A DNA stretch of 45,255 nucleotides from an uncultured Clostridia bacterium (GCA_910589115.1 CAJUSB010000011.1:1-45255), one strand, 5' to 3'; counted from the stretch's first letter, positions 31,203 through 40,355 are shown. Notes: generated from the sequence alone by a model not told the origin. Numbers and translations: made by a program.

Positions 31203-33245
31203 GTGGAAAAAAAAGAGATGACAATGCCGCTGGAAGAACATGAGAAGCTCTTCCATTCCGGGCAAAACAGCCGGGCGTGGGAATTTATGGGTGCCCACCC
31301 GTGCCAGATAGACGGGCAGAACGGCTATTTCTTCCGCGTCTTCGCACCCAATGCCGTTGAAGTCGGCGTAATGGGCGAGTTTAATCACTGGGACCGTACC
31401 AGCAACCTCATGCACCGGGACGATTGGGGAATGTGGACGGCATTTATCCCCGGTGTCAAGCAGTATGATGCCTACAAATATGCGATCGCAACACAGGACG
31501 GCCAGCTTTATGATAAATGCGACCCCTATGCTTTCCATTCAGAGACCCGTCCGGCCAATGCATCCAAGGTATATGACCTTTCAGGATACGAGTGGAATGA
31601 CGACAGCTGGATTGAATGGCGTAAAAGCCATCTGCCCTATGAAAACCCCATCAATATTTATGAGATCCATTTCGGTTCCTGGAAAATGCACGAGGATGGT
31701 TCTTATTATTCTTACCGCCAGATGGCTGAAGAGCTGGTCCCCTATGTCAAGGAAATGGGCTACACACACATTGAAGTTATGCCGCTGACCGAGCATCCCT
31801 TCGATGGTTCATGGGGATATCAGGTGACCGGTTATTTCTCTGCGACTTCTCGCTTTGGCACGCCGCACGATTTGATGTATTTTGTTGACACCTGTCATAA
31901 GGCGGGTATTGGTGTGATTATGGACTGGGTGCCTGCCCACTTCCCCAAGGACGGCCACGGCCTGTGCGAATTTGACGGCGGTTACCTCTATGAATATTCC
32001 GACCCGCTCAAGATGGAGCACAAAGAATGGGGCACCCGTATTTTCGACTACGGTAAAATTTCTGTGCGGTCGCTGCTGTTCTCTTCGGCGATGTTCTGGA
32101 TTGAAAAATTCCATTTTGACGGCCTCCGCGTAGATGCAGTCGCTTCCATGCTTTATCTGGACTACAACCGCCAGAATGAATGGAGACCCAATATCCATGG
32201 CGGCCGCGAAAATCTGGAAGCAGTTGATTTCCTCCGCCTGCTCAATCATAAGGTGCTTTCCGATCATCCTGACGTGATGATGATTGCCGAGGAATCCACC
32301 GCATGGCCGATGGTCACCAAGCCCGGCGATATGGGAGGCCTTGGCTTCAATTTCAAGTGGAATATGGGCTGGATGAATGATATGCTCTGCTATTGCAGCG
32401 CAGACCCGTTCTTCCGGAAAGATATGCATGATAAAATCACTTTTTCATTCATGTACGCTTTCTCAGAGAATTATATCCTTCCCCTGTCACATGATGAAGT
32501 CGTACACGGCAAGGCTTCACTCATCGGCAAAATGCCCGATCCGTATGAAAATAAATTTGCCGCCCTGCGCACGCTGTATGGCTATATGATGGGACATCCT
32601 GGCAAAAAAATGCTCTTCATGGGCGGTGAATTTGCACAGTTCTCTGAATGGGCGTATCAGCGTGGCCTCGACTGGATGCTGCTTGATTATCCGGCACACA
32701 GCCAGATGCAGGCTTATGTCCGTGCACTGAACCACTTCTATCTTGATACCAAGCAGCTGTGGGAAAATGATATGGACTGGAGTGGCTTTGAATGGATTTC
32801 AAACGATGATAATTATAACAATATTATCGCTTTCCGCCGCGTTGCAAAAGACGGCACAGACGTCATTGCAGTCGTCAACTTTGCACCGGTAGAGCACAGC
32901 GGCTATAAAATCGGTGTGCCGTATGAAGGAAAATATAAGGAAATTTTCAGCTCAGACGCCCCGGAATTCGGTGGTAAGGGCATAACCAATGAAACGCTTG
33001 TCTCTGTTGAAGGAGAATGTCACAACCGCGAACAGTATATTGAGTTGTCCATCGCGCCGTTGTCGATCCTTTATCTGAAGGGCGAACCCGCGCCGAAGCC
33101 CATAGTCAAGGCCAAGGCTGATACCGAAACAGCACTTTCGGCAGAACCCGAAGATGCGGCAGAGGAAGCAGAGGATGCGGCTGACAGCAAGGCAAAAAAA
33201 ACGGCAAAAAAGCCGTCTGCAAAGGTGAAGAAGGCCGCAAAGTAA
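31203..33245 (+). CDS. glgB: 1,4-alpha-glucan branching enzyme with charged C-terminal tail
   Basis: A 680-residue GH13 enzyme that introduces alpha-1,6 branches into glycogen. An N-terminal CBM48 module (about 30-130, VFAPNAVEVGVMGEFNHWD) precedes the catalytic barrel with VIMDWVPAHFPKD, FDGLRVDAVASMLYLDY (nucleophile Asp), MIAEES (acid Glu) and LSHDEVVHG (third Asp), then the all-beta C-domain. The last 45 or so residues are not part of the family: an acidic stretch EPEDAAEEAEDAAD followed by a Lys/Ala-rich end (KAKKTAKKPSAKVKKAAK). The start is a GTG at 31203 with GAGGAG eight bases before it; an in-frame GTG nine bases earlier overlaps that site. First gene of glgBCDA. Confidence 0.95.
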   Translation: MEKKEMTMPLEEHEKLFHSGQNSRAWEFMGAHPCQIDGQNGYFFRVFAPNAVEVGVMGEFNHWDRTSNLMHRDDWGMWTAFIPGVKQYDAYKYAIATQDGQLYDKCDPYAFHSETRPANASKVYDLSGYEWNDDSWIEWRKSHLPYENPINIYEIHFGSWKMHEDGSYYSYRQMAEELVPYVKEMGYTHIEVMPLTEHPFDGSWGYQVTGYFSATSRFGTPHDLMYFVDTCHKAGIGVIMDWVPAHFPKDGHGLCEFDGGYLYEYSDPLKMEHKEWGTRIFDYGKISVRSLLFSSAMFWIEKFHFDGLRVDAVASMLYLDYNRQNEWRPNIHGGRENLEAVDFLRLLNHKVLSDHPDVMMIAEESTAWPMVTKPGDMGGLGFNFKWNMGWMNDMLCYCSADPFFRKDMHDKITFSFMYAFSENYILPLSHDEVVHGKASLIGKMPDPYENKFAALRTLYGYMMGHPGKKMLFMGGEFAQFSEWAYQRGLDWMLLDYPAHSQMQAYVRALNHFYLDTKQLWENDMDWSGFEWISNDDNYNNIIAFRRVAKDGTDVIAVVNFAPVEHSGYKIGVPYEGKYKEIFSSDAPEFGGKGITNETLVSVEGECHNREQYIELSIAPLSILYLKGEPAPKPIVKAKADTETALSAEPEDAAEEAEDAADSKAKKTAKKPSAKVKKAAK

Positions 33246-33272
33246 CGGTTAGTTTTCCCGCTTCCCAGCGGG

Positions 33273-33301
33273 ATGACAATAAACAAGGTATATTTTACAC
33301 T
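33273..33301 (+). promoter_or_regulatory. Possible internal promoter before glgC
   Basis: ATGACA (33273-33278), 17 bases, then TACACT (33296-33301), in the 86-base glgB-glgC gap just after a short CCCGC/GCGGG hairpin. Confidence 0.4.
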
Positions 33302-33331
33302 ATTTTCAGTGGAAGAAATGGAGAGTTCAAC

Positions 33332-34543
33332 ATGTATCGGAAGAAAGAATGCGTTGCAATGCTTCTGGCCGGCGGCCAGGGCAGCCGTTTGTACGTGCTG
33401 ACCACAAAGGTCGCCAAGCCTGCCGTTCCTTTCGGCGGCAAGTATAAGATCATTGATTTCCCGCTTTCCAACTGTGTCAATTCAGGGATCGACACGGTTG
33501 GTGTCCTTACCCAGTACGAACCCCATGCACTCAACTCCTATATCGGCTCCGGTCAGACATGGGACCTCGACCGTATGCGCGGCGGTGTTTATACCCTTCC
33601 CCCCTATCAGCGCTCCAAGGGTTCTGAATGGTATAAGGGCACTGCGAATGCAATCTATCAGAATATCAATTTTATTGATGAGTACGATCCGGACTATGTA
33701 CTTGTGCTGTCAGGCGACCACATTTACAAGATGAACTACAATAAGATGCTCCAGCATCACAAGCAGAATGAAGCTGACGCTACGATCGCCGTTCTGGATG
33801 TCCCGCTGGATGAGGCTTCCCGCTTTGGCATCATGAACTGCAATCCTGACGGATCGATTTACGAATTCGAGGAAAAGCCCAAGAATCCGAAATCCACACT
33901 GGCTTCCATGGGCATTTACATCTTCACCTGGAAAAAGCTGCGTCAGTACCTGATTGAGGATGAAGCCAAGGAAGGTTCCTCCAACGATTTTGGCAAGGAT
34001 ATTATTCCAGCTATGCTGGGCAACGGCGAAAAGCTGATTTCCTACCGCTTTGAAGGCTACTGGAAGGATGTCGGAACCATTGAATCCCTTTGGGAAGCCA
34101 ATATGGATCTGCTTAGCCCGAAATCCGGCCTGAACCTGTCTGACGACACCTGGCGCATTTACGGCCGCAACAACGGTGCTCCCCCGCACTTTACCAGCAA
34201 GGAAGCTAAGGTCACCCATTCCCAGGTTTCCGAGGGCTGTGAAATTCACGGTGATGTTTCCGAGTCGATCCTGTTCAGCGATGTTGTGATCGGCAAGGGC
34301 GCTACGGTTGAATATTCAATCCTGATGCCCGGCGTAGTGGTAGAGCCTGGCGCTTCTGTCCGCTATTCCATCATTGCAGAGGGTGCACATATCTGTGAAG
34401 GCGCTTCGATTGGCGGCGCGCCGAACGAAGTGGATGCTGACGCCTGGGGCGTGGCTGTTGTGGCTTCCGGCGTGCGCATTGGCAAGGGTGCAAAGCTCCC
34501 GGCCAAGGAAATGGCGGGCGAGGACCTGCCGGACGCAGAATAA
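33332..34543 (+). CDS. glgC: Glucose-1-phosphate adenylyltransferase, catalytic subunit
   Basis: A 403-residue enzyme that makes ADP-glucose from ATP and glucose-1-phosphate, the committed step to glycogen. The nucleotide loop MLLAGGQGSRLYVLTTKVAK (residues 10-29), KPAVPFGGKYKIIDFPLSN, the metal Asp in LSGDHIYKMNY, FEEKP, and YWKDVGTIESLWEAN are all present. A left-handed beta-helix with hexapeptide repeats fills the C-terminal third (VTHSQVSEGCEIHGDV and on). GGAGAG precedes the ATG. It is followed 15 bases later by glgD, with which it forms the Firmicute-type hetero-oligomer. Confidence 0.97.
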   Translation: MYRKKECVAMLLAGGQGSRLYVLTTKVAKPAVPFGGKYKIIDFPLSNCVNSGIDTVGVLTQYEPHALNSYIGSGQTWDLDRMRGGVYTLPPYQRSKGSEWYKGTANAIYQNINFIDEYDPDYVLVLSGDHIYKMNYNKMLQHHKQNEADATIAVLDVPLDEASRFGIMNCNPDGSIYEFEEKPKNPKSTLASMGIYIFTWKKLRQYLIEDEAKEGSSNDFGKDIIPAMLGNGEKLISYRFEGYWKDVGTIESLWEANMDLLSPKSGLNLSDDTWRIYGRNNGAPPHFTSKEAKVTHSQVSEGCEIHGDVSESILFSDVVIGKGATVEYSILMPGVVVEPGASVRYSIIAEGAHICEGASIGGAPNEVDADAWGVAVVASGVRIGKGAKLPAKEMAGEDLPDAE

Positions 34544-34558
34544 GGAGGATATACGACG

Positions 34559-35689
34559 ATGAAAAACGTATTGGGCGTAATTTTCGCTTTTGACACCGAC
34601 AATGATCTCCGCGAGCTGACCGATCACCGCACGGTTTCTGCTGTTCAGTTTGGCGGACGCTACCGCGTAATTGATTTCATGCTTTCCAATATGGTCAATT
34701 CCGGCATTTACCGTGTAGGTATCCTGATGAAGGATAAATACCAGTCCCTGATCGACCATATCGGTTCTGCAAAGGACTGGGATATGAGCCGCAAGAATGC
34801 AGGCGTTACCCTGCTTCCGCCGTACTCCTATTCCCGCAAGGCTTCCCCGCTGGTCACCGGCGAATACCGCGGCAAAATCGACGCACTGGCCGGTGCGATC
34901 GATTATCTCCAGAAGAACCGCGCTGACTATGTTGTTCTGGCAGACGGCGATGTCATTGCAAACGTTCCGCTGGACGATGTTGTCGAACAGCACCGCAAGA
35001 GCGGCAATGACGTAACGATGGTTGTTACGAAGCGCCGCCAGGCTGACAATCAGTTTGCTACCTACTGCGAGCTGTCCCGCCGCCGCGAAGTCGTAGATAT
35101 CCGTGTCGGTGACCACAACGACAGCAAATGCCGCTATGAGTCAATGGGCGTATATGTCATGAGCCGTGCATACCTCATTCATCTGATTGCTGACTGCGTA
35201 GCGCATAACTGCACGCACTTTGAGCGTGAAATGCTGACCCGTGCGCTGATTGATGATAAAGTAGGGGCTTATGTCTTCAATGAATATACAATGAAGATTT
35301 TTGATGCAAAGGATTACTTCCAGGCAAGCATGGATATTCTGGATAAAGATATTCGTGATGAGCTGTTTATGCGTTCACGCCCGATCTTCACCAGAATTTA
35401 TGACGAAGCTCCTGCATATTATGGCGATAAGGCCGATGTACAGGATTCTCTGGTAGCTGACGGCTGCCATATCGAAGGCAAGGTCAGCAACTGCATCCTG
35501 TTCCGTGATGTAATTATCGAAAAGGACGCAGAGATTAAAAATTCTATCATCATGGAAAATGGACGCATTCTGTCCGGTGCATCTCTGGATTATATTGTCG
35601 CTGACCGCGGCGTTACGGTTCGCGAAGGCCGTACCATGATGGGCCATGAAAACTATCCTGTTGTAATTGGCAAGAGCGCCGTTATTTAA
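34559..35689 (+). CDS. glgD: ADP-glucose pyrophosphorylase regulatory subunit GlgD
   Basis: A 376-residue paralogue of GlgC. It aligns over the fold (VQFGGRYRVIDFMLSNMVNS, LADGDVIANV, a C-terminal beta-helix with KVSNCILFRDVIIEKDA) but lacks the GGxGxRL nucleotide loop: the start reads VLGVIFAFDTDNDLRELT. This is the known state of GlgD, which raises the activity of GlgC rather than acting alone. AAGGAGGA precedes the ATG. The gene follows glgC closely and is separated from glgA by a 254-base leader. Confidence 0.95.
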   Translation: MKNVLGVIFAFDTDNDLRELTDHRTVSAVQFGGRYRVIDFMLSNMVNSGIYRVGILMKDKYQSLIDHIGSAKDWDMSRKNAGVTLLPPYSYSRKASPLVTGEYRGKIDALAGAIDYLQKNRADYVVLADGDVIANVPLDDVVEQHRKSGNDVTMVVTKRRQADNQFATYCELSRRREVVDIRVGDHNDSKCRYESMGVYVMSRAYLIHLIADCVAHNCTHFEREMLTRALIDDKVGAYVFNEYTMKIFDAKDYFQASMDILDKDIRDELFMRSRPIFTRIYDEAPAYYGDKADVQDSLVADGCHIEGKVSNCILFRDVIIEKDAEIKNSIIMENGRILSGASLDYIVADRGVTVREGRTMMGHENYPVVIGKSAVI

Positions 35690-35943
35690 GCAAAAATATG
35701 TTTTCCGGTTGGGTATGCGGCCTGACCGGCTGATGATGGTATTTCCTTCATAGAAGCGCCATCTTTCAGAAGATTCCTGCCCGACCAGGCAGGAATCCGC
35801 ACCCGGCGGCGCAGTATACCTCTGCGCAAGTGCAGACCGTTAGGATTGCGAATCGAATTTGCAGCAGACGGGCGGGGGCAAGCCTCCCGCCCGGTTTTGT
35901 ACGGCCTTTCACAAAAAAGGCACGAAACACGGAGGGGTTCCCT
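35690..35943 (+). promoter_or_regulatory. Structured glgD-glgA interval with terminator-like hairpin
   Basis: Complementary pairs in order: CCGGT/ACCGG (about 35707-35731); a perfect 10-bp hairpin GATTCCTGCC/GGCAGGAATC (about 35773-35798); TCTGC/GCAGA; and CGGGCGGG/CCCGCCCG (35869-35876 with 35886-35893) followed by GTTTTGT, which looks like an intrinsic terminator; then GCCTTT/AAAGGC next to the glgA ribosome binding site. It may be an attenuator that sets the ratio of glgA to glgCD, or a plain terminator with an unseen promoter. Confidence 0.45.
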
Positions 35944-37371
35944 ATGAAAATTATGTATGTTGCCAGCGAAGTTGCGCCGTTTATCAAAACCGGCGGCCTT
36001 GGTGATGTGGCCGGCTCGCTCCCGAAGGCGCTCGCTGCGAAAGGGCATGAAGTAAAGGTCTTCTGCCCGCTTTACAGTGCAATCAAATCCGATTGGCGTG
36101 AAAAATTTACTTATCTGAAAAACGCTTACGTCCGTCTTGGCTGGCGCAACCAGTATTGCGGCGTATTCCAGTATGAACTGGACGGCGTTGACTATTATTT
36201 TATTGACAATGAATATTATTTCGCCCGCGCACAGATTTATGGTGAATATGATGACGCGGAGCGTTTTGCTTATTTCTCCAAGGCGGTTTTAGAAATTCTT
36301 CCTGATATCGATTTCAAGCCCGATGTCATTAACTGCAACGACTGGCAGAGCGCACTTGTCCCAGTGTATTATAACCTGATGTTTGCAGCGCGCCCGTATT
36401 ATTGGGGCATTAAAACGGTCTTTACCATCCATAATATCCAGTATCAGGGCCAGTACGGCAGAGAAATCCTAGAGTACGTACTGGGCATTGATGATGCGCA
36501 TTTCCGCTCGGGATTCATGGCAATGGACGGCGACGTCAACCTCATGAAATCAGCAATTGTTGCTTCTACCGCCGTTACAACGGTCTCCCCCACTTATGCG
36601 CAGGAGATTCAAACGGCTTATTATGGACACCGGCTGGATTCTGTCCTCCGTTCAAACAATTACAAGCTGCACGGCATCCTGAACGGTATTGATATGAAGA
36701 CGCTCGATCCCATGACCGATCCAGCGCTGTTCACCAACTATGGCCCCAAAAAGCCAAAGGGCAAGCTGGAAAACAAGCTGAAACTGTTGGAGCTGTGCGA
36801 GCTGAGCGGTGATGAAAATGTGCCTGTTATCGGTATGGTATCCCGCTTTGCAGACCATAAGGGTTTCGACCTGCTTGAAGCTGTCCTCGATGACCTGCTT
36901 CAGGATGACATCCGCCTTATCGTACTCGGCAAGGGCGAATGGCGCTATGAACAGATGTTCTTTGAAGCAAAACGGCGCTATCCAGATAAAATTTCAGCCT
37001 CTATTATGTTCTCAGGCGAACTGGCACAGCGTATTTATGCAGGTTCTGATATTTTCCTGATGCCTTCCAAGAGCGAGCCCTGCGGACTGGCCCAGATGAT
37101 TTCCTTGCGTTATGGCACCATCCCGGTAGTCCGTGAAACCGGCGGCCTCCGGGATACCGTTACTGCATTTGTTGATTATCTTGGCACAGGTAATGGATTT
37201 ACGTTTGCCAGCTACAATGCCCATGATATGCTGCATGTGATCCGTGAGGCTTGTGAAGTCTTCCGCAACAACAAGGACGCCTGGAAAAAGCTGGTTCAAA
37301 ATGGCCTTGAAAGCGATTTCAGCTGGGATTCCTCTGCCGACCAGTATCTTGAACTTTATCAGTCACTTTAA
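35944..37371 (+). CDS. glgA: Glycogen synthase
   Basis: A 475-residue GT5 glucosyltransferase that extends glycogen from ADP-glucose. It starts MKIMYVASEVAPFIKTGGLG; KTGGLGDV (residues 15-22) is the ADP-glucose-binding motif. VFTIHNIQYQGQYG, TTVSPTYAQEI, LNGIDMKTLDP and the C-terminal SKSEPCGLAQMISLRYGTIP with ETGGLRDTV are the other family blocks. Length is standard. The ATG at 35944 has GGAGGGG seven bases before it; the frame is open upstream through the leader without resemblance. It is the last gene of the glycogen cluster; a glycogen phosphorylase is not in the window. Confidence 0.97.
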   Translation: MKIMYVASEVAPFIKTGGLGDVAGSLPKALAAKGHEVKVFCPLYSAIKSDWREKFTYLKNAYVRLGWRNQYCGVFQYELDGVDYYFIDNEYYFARAQIYGEYDDAERFAYFSKAVLEILPDIDFKPDVINCNDWQSALVPVYYNLMFAARPYYWGIKTVFTIHNIQYQGQYGREILEYVLGIDDAHFRSGFMAMDGDVNLMKSAIVASTAVTTVSPTYAQEIQTAYYGHRLDSVLRSNNYKLHGILNGIDMKTLDPMTDPALFTNYGPKKPKGKLENKLKLLELCELSGDENVPVIGMVSRFADHKGFDLLEAVLDDLLQDDIRLIVLGKGEWRYEQMFFEAKRRYPDKISASIMFSGELAQRIYAGSDIFLMPSKSEPCGLAQMISLRYGTIPVVRETGGLRDTVTAFVDYLGTGNGFTFASYNAHDMLHVIREACEVFRNNKDAWKKLVQNGLESDFSWDSSADQYLELYQSL

Positions 37372-37427
37372 GTGCTGCACCAAAGCACCTGGAACGCTTT
37401 GATTTCTGACATCACACCGTCATGCAT

Positions 37428-37473
37428 CCCGCAGTGCAGGACCCTTTATTTGGACTGCACTGCGGGCTTTGTT
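37428..37473 (+). terminator. Terminator of the glycogen cluster
   Basis: CCCGCAGTGCAG (37428-37439) is exactly complementary to CTGCACTGCGGG (37455-37466), followed by CTTTGTTT. Confidence 0.85.
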
Positions 37474-37544
37474 TCGATGGTGTTTTTCTTGTATATTCCA
37501 CAAAAACAAGCCATTTTCCGCCAAAAATTTATGCCGAACGTGCC

Positions 37545-37573
37545 TTGCTAAATTTTTATTATTGTTTTACACT
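37545..37573 (+). promoter_or_regulatory. Promoter of the ACT/UPF0210 operon
   Basis: TTGCTA (37545-37550), 17 bases, then TACACT (37568-37573). An overlapping TATAAG slightly downstream is an alternative -10. Confidence 0.6.
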
Positions 37574-37633
37574 TATAAGATAGGGATCGACCCCGTCCTT
37601 CCCCTTTTTTGAAACACAAGGAGGCCATTATTC

Positions 37634-37906
37634 ATGAAAAAAGCTGTCATTACCGTTGTCGGCAAGGACGCCACCGGCATCATTTACCGGGTCACCGGCG
37701 TACTCTTCCACCGCAGCGCCAATGTACTTGATATTACCCAGACCATTATGCAGGAAATGTTCACGATGATTATGCTCGTTGATATCAGTATGCTGAATAT
37801 CTCCTTCGATCAGCTTGTTCAGGAACTTAACCAGCTTGGCGCAGAGCACGCCTTGTCCATCCACTGCCAGCATGAGGATATCTTTAATTCCATGCATACC
37901 ATTTAA
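37634..37906 (+). CDS. ACT domain-containing protein (UPF0237)
   Basis: A 90-residue single ACT domain starting MKKAVITVVGKDATGIIYRV. This VGKD-x-GI turn is where ACT domains bind amino acids or other small ligands, and the second repeat is MLNISFDQLVQELNQLG. It is closest to the UPF0237 group (GcvR-like folds). AAGGAGG precedes the ATG. It is 14 bases from the UPF0210 gene; the pair is conserved together in Firmicutes and archaea, suggesting the ACT protein senses a ligand for the larger partner. The ligand is unknown. Confidence 0.9.
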   Translation: MKKAVITVVGKDATGIIYRVTGVLFHRSANVLDITQTIMQEMFTMIMLVDISMLNISFDQLVQELNQLGAEHALSIHCQHEDIFNSMHTI

Positions 37907-37920
37907 GGAGGGGCCAGGCC

Positions 37921-39279
37921 ATGATTAGCTATTCCGATATCCTGGAAACCATTCAAATGATAGAGCAGGAAAACCTTGATATCCGTACCATTACAATGGG
38001 CATTTCACTGCGCGACTGCTGTAGTGATAACCTCCAAACAGTATGCGACAGGGTTTATGAAAAAATCACACGCTGTGCACAGGACCTCGTGCCAGTCGGC
38101 GAAGCAATCGAACGAAAATACGGCATTCCGATTGTCAATAAACGCATTTCCATCACACCGGCTGCCCTCCTTGCCGAAAGCTGCCGCAGTGCTGACATCC
38201 TCCCACTTGCCCGCACCCTGGACCGGGCTGCCAAGGCAACGGGCGTTAATTTCATCGGCGGCTACTCCGCGCTTGTACACAAAGGCTATACCAATGGCGA
38301 CCGGCGGCTGATTGATTCCATCCCGGAAGCGCTTGCAGAGACGGATTTGGTCTGTTCCAGCGTCAATATCGGTTCTACCCGTGCCGGGATCAATATGGAT
38401 GCCGTACGGGAAATGGGTGAAATCATCAAAAAAACCGCAGACCTGACCGCAAGCCGGAACGCTATCGGTGCAGCTAAACTGGTTGTTTTCTGCAACGCAG
38501 TAGAAGATAATCCCTTTATGGCAGGTGCATTCCACGGCGTTGGTGAGGGGGAATGCGTCATCAATGTCGGTGTTTCCGGCCCCGGCGTGGTTGCGAATGC
38601 ACTAAAAAAAGTTCCTGACGGGGATTTCTCTGTCATTGCAGACACTGTAAAAAAGACAGCATTTAAGATTACACGTGTTGGTCAGTTGGTCGCACATGAG
38701 GCGGCCAGCGCACTCCATGTCCCGTTTGGAATTGTCGATCTCTCACTCGCCCCAACACCGGCTGTTGGCGACAGTGTCGCGCATATCCTGGAAGAAATGG
38801 GCCTCGAATGCTGCGGCACACACGGAACGACCGCCGCACTTGCACTGCTCAATGACGCTGTGAAAAAAGGCGGTATTATGGCATCCTCGCATGTCGGAGG
38901 ATTGTCCGGCGCCTTTATCCCTGTCAGCGAAGACGCCGGTATGATCCACGCCGCAAAATGCGGTGCACTTTCCATTGAAAAGCTGGAAGCAATGACTGCG
39001 GTCTGCTCAGTCGGACTGGATATGATTGTCGTACCGGGGACTACCAGTGCAGCAACCATTTCCGGCATTATTGCCGATGAAGCAGCGATTGGAATGGTCA
39101 ACCACAAAACCACGGCTGTACGCATCATCCCGGCCCCCGGCAAGGATGTCGGCGATGAACTGGATTTCGGCGGCCTACTCGGCTGCGGGCCGGTCATGCC
39201 GCTGTCGCAGTATTCCTGCGAACGTTTCGTTTCCCGCGGCGGCCGTATCCCTGCCCCGCTGCAAAGCCTGAAAAATTAA
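37921..39279 (+). CDS. PFL-like family protein, UPF0210 (DUF711)
   Basis: A 452-residue soluble protein of the UPF0210 family. Recognisable blocks are the start DILETIQMIEQENLDIRTIT, MGISLRDC, FIGGYSALVHKGYT, CSSVNIGSTRAGINMDAVRE, NPFMAGAFHGVGEGECVINVG and the late GGLLGCGPVMPLSQYS. Structural work on the family shows a fold related to pyruvate formate-lyase, but without its glycyl-radical loop; no reaction is established. AAGGAGG precedes the ATG. Co-transcribed with the ACT protein upstream; the next stretch is repeat copy R6. Confidence 0.92.
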   Translation: MISYSDILETIQMIEQENLDIRTITMGISLRDCCSDNLQTVCDRVYEKITRCAQDLVPVGEAIERKYGIPIVNKRISITPAALLAESCRSADILPLARTLDRAAKATGVNFIGGYSALVHKGYTNGDRRLIDSIPEALAETDLVCSSVNIGSTRAGINMDAVREMGEIIKKTADLTASRNAIGAAKLVVFCNAVEDNPFMAGAFHGVGEGECVINVGVSGPGVVANALKKVPDGDFSVIADTVKKTAFKITRVGQLVAHEAASALHVPFGIVDLSLAPTPAVGDSVAHILEEMGLECCGTHGTTAALALLNDAVKKGGIMASSHVGGLSGAFIPVSEDAGMIHAAKCGALSIEKLEAMTAVCSVGLDMIVVPGTTSAATISGIIADEAAIGMVNHKTTAVRIIPAPGKDVGDELDFGGLLGCGPVMPLSQYSCERFVSRGGRIPAPLQSLKN

Positions 39280-39388
39280 GTATTCACAAGATGACAGTCG
39301 TGGGGGTACGCGGCTGACAATCTGTGAATACAAGTTCTAAATGCGCCTGGCAGCCAGTCTGCCGAATGCGTCTCAAGCAGATCATAAA

Positions 39389-39590
39389 AACCGGCGTGGC
39401 TGTTTCTTAGGCCGCGCCGGTTGCTTATCCAATCATATTCCACTCTCAAAACAAATCCACAGCAGCGCACATAAATGCCCTCCCCCGTCCCGCCCGCAGG
39501 CGATGGATGGGAGTTCAGAGGGACAAGTCCCTCTGGCGCCGTCCGCGCAGGACCGCCCGCCGCGTAGGCGTGCCGCAGTAACCCATCGTT
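39389..39590 (-). repeat. Mosaic GC-rich hairpin element, copy R6 (inverted)
   Basis: Read on the minus strand: CGGTCCTGCGCGGACGGCGCC; the palindrome CCAGAGGGAC/GTCCCTCTG (plus 39516-39536) and AACTCCC; CGCCTGCGGGCGGGACGGGGG; a variable AT-richer piece; then a terminal hairpin AACCGGCG-GGC/GCC-CGCCGGTT (39389-39422) followed by TTTTT on the minus strand. That last hairpin could also slow transcription from UPF0210. Confidence 0.7.
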
Positions 39591-39614
39591 AATAAGATGT
39601 TTACCTGCACCTAC

Positions 39615-39643
39615 TTGCACCCTGCCGCCAGATGGTGTAAAAT
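39615..39643 (+). promoter_or_regulatory. Promoter of the xpaC-telA operon
   Basis: TTGCAC (39615-39620), 17 bases, then TAAAAT (39638-39643), 23 bases before the xpaC ATG and just downstream of repeat copy R6. Confidence 0.65.
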
Positions 39644-39666
39644 AAGAAGGAAGGAGCTGATACAAA

Positions 39667-40299
39667 ATGCCGGAAAGGAAGATTGAAAAGAAAATCCCCT
39701 CGGCTGTCCCGCTCTATCTGGCCGCAGCAGTATGGCCTGTTGCAGCATTCCTGCTGCCGCTTTATCGGCTGTGGGCGGTCATATTAGCGGCAGTATTGTC
39801 CGTGATCGCGTGGAAGCTCGGCCGCAAAATGTTTCCGCCGGTTGTCGTGTACATGCCGGCACCCGAAGAGCCAATCCATACAGGCGAAGCGGCAACCGAT
39901 GAAATGCTCGAAAAAGTGCGCAAAAATTTGGCCCTGCTGCCGCAGCTGGACGATTTCATTAAAGACGAACGGCTGTCTGCCTGCATCCGCCGCATGGAAC
40001 GCGCAGGCAGCGGTATCCTCCGCGAAGTGTCGGAACACCCCGAAAAAGCACGGCAAATCCGCCGGTTTGCAGAATATTACCTGCCGACTTCCATTAAAAT
40101 TTTATCCGTTTACGCACGAATGGAAAGGCAAAATGGGGAAAATGCCGCTGAACTCCGTCGGGAAGTCGAACAAAATGCTGAGATTATCGCTAAGGCTTTT
40201 GAAAACCAGCTGGACAGCCTGTTTGAAAGCGAAACACTTGATATTTCGACCGATATTGAAGTATTACGGGACATGCTGCAAAGCGATGCACTGAATTGA
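39667..40299 (+). CDS. xpaC: XpaC-like 5-bromo-4-chloroindolyl phosphate hydrolysis family protein
   Basis: A 210-residue protein with two N-terminal membrane helices (about 13-33 and 35-50) and a long, mostly helical cytoplasmic part (about 75-205) rich in Glu, Arg and Leu, probably coiled coil. Segment order and its place directly before telA match XpaC (PF10112), named for a phosphatase phenotype in Bacillus; no enzymatic site is visible and the true role is more likely structural. GGAAGGAG precedes the ATG. It is first in xpaC-telA-LemA-like-TPM, 56 bases before telA. Confidence 0.8.
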   Translation: MPERKIEKKIPSAVPLYLAAAVWPVAAFLLPLYRLWAVILAAVLSVIAWKLGRKMFPPVVVYMPAPEEPIHTGEAATDEMLEKVRKNLALLPQLDDFIKDERLSACIRRMERAGSGILREVSEHPEKARQIRRFAEYYLPTSIKILSVYARMERQNGENAAELRREVEQNAEIIAKAFENQLDSLFESETLDISTDIEVLRDMLQSDALN

Positions 40300-40355
40300 C
40301 ACAGCATAAACAGAACCAGAATGCAGCCAAATGGAAATAAGGGAGGAACGGAAAT

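Noticed and set aside
39300..39600. CRISPR-like or phage-attachment repeats
   Set aside because: The repeats are irregularly spaced palindromic modules without equal-length spacers, and no cas or integrase gene is nearby.
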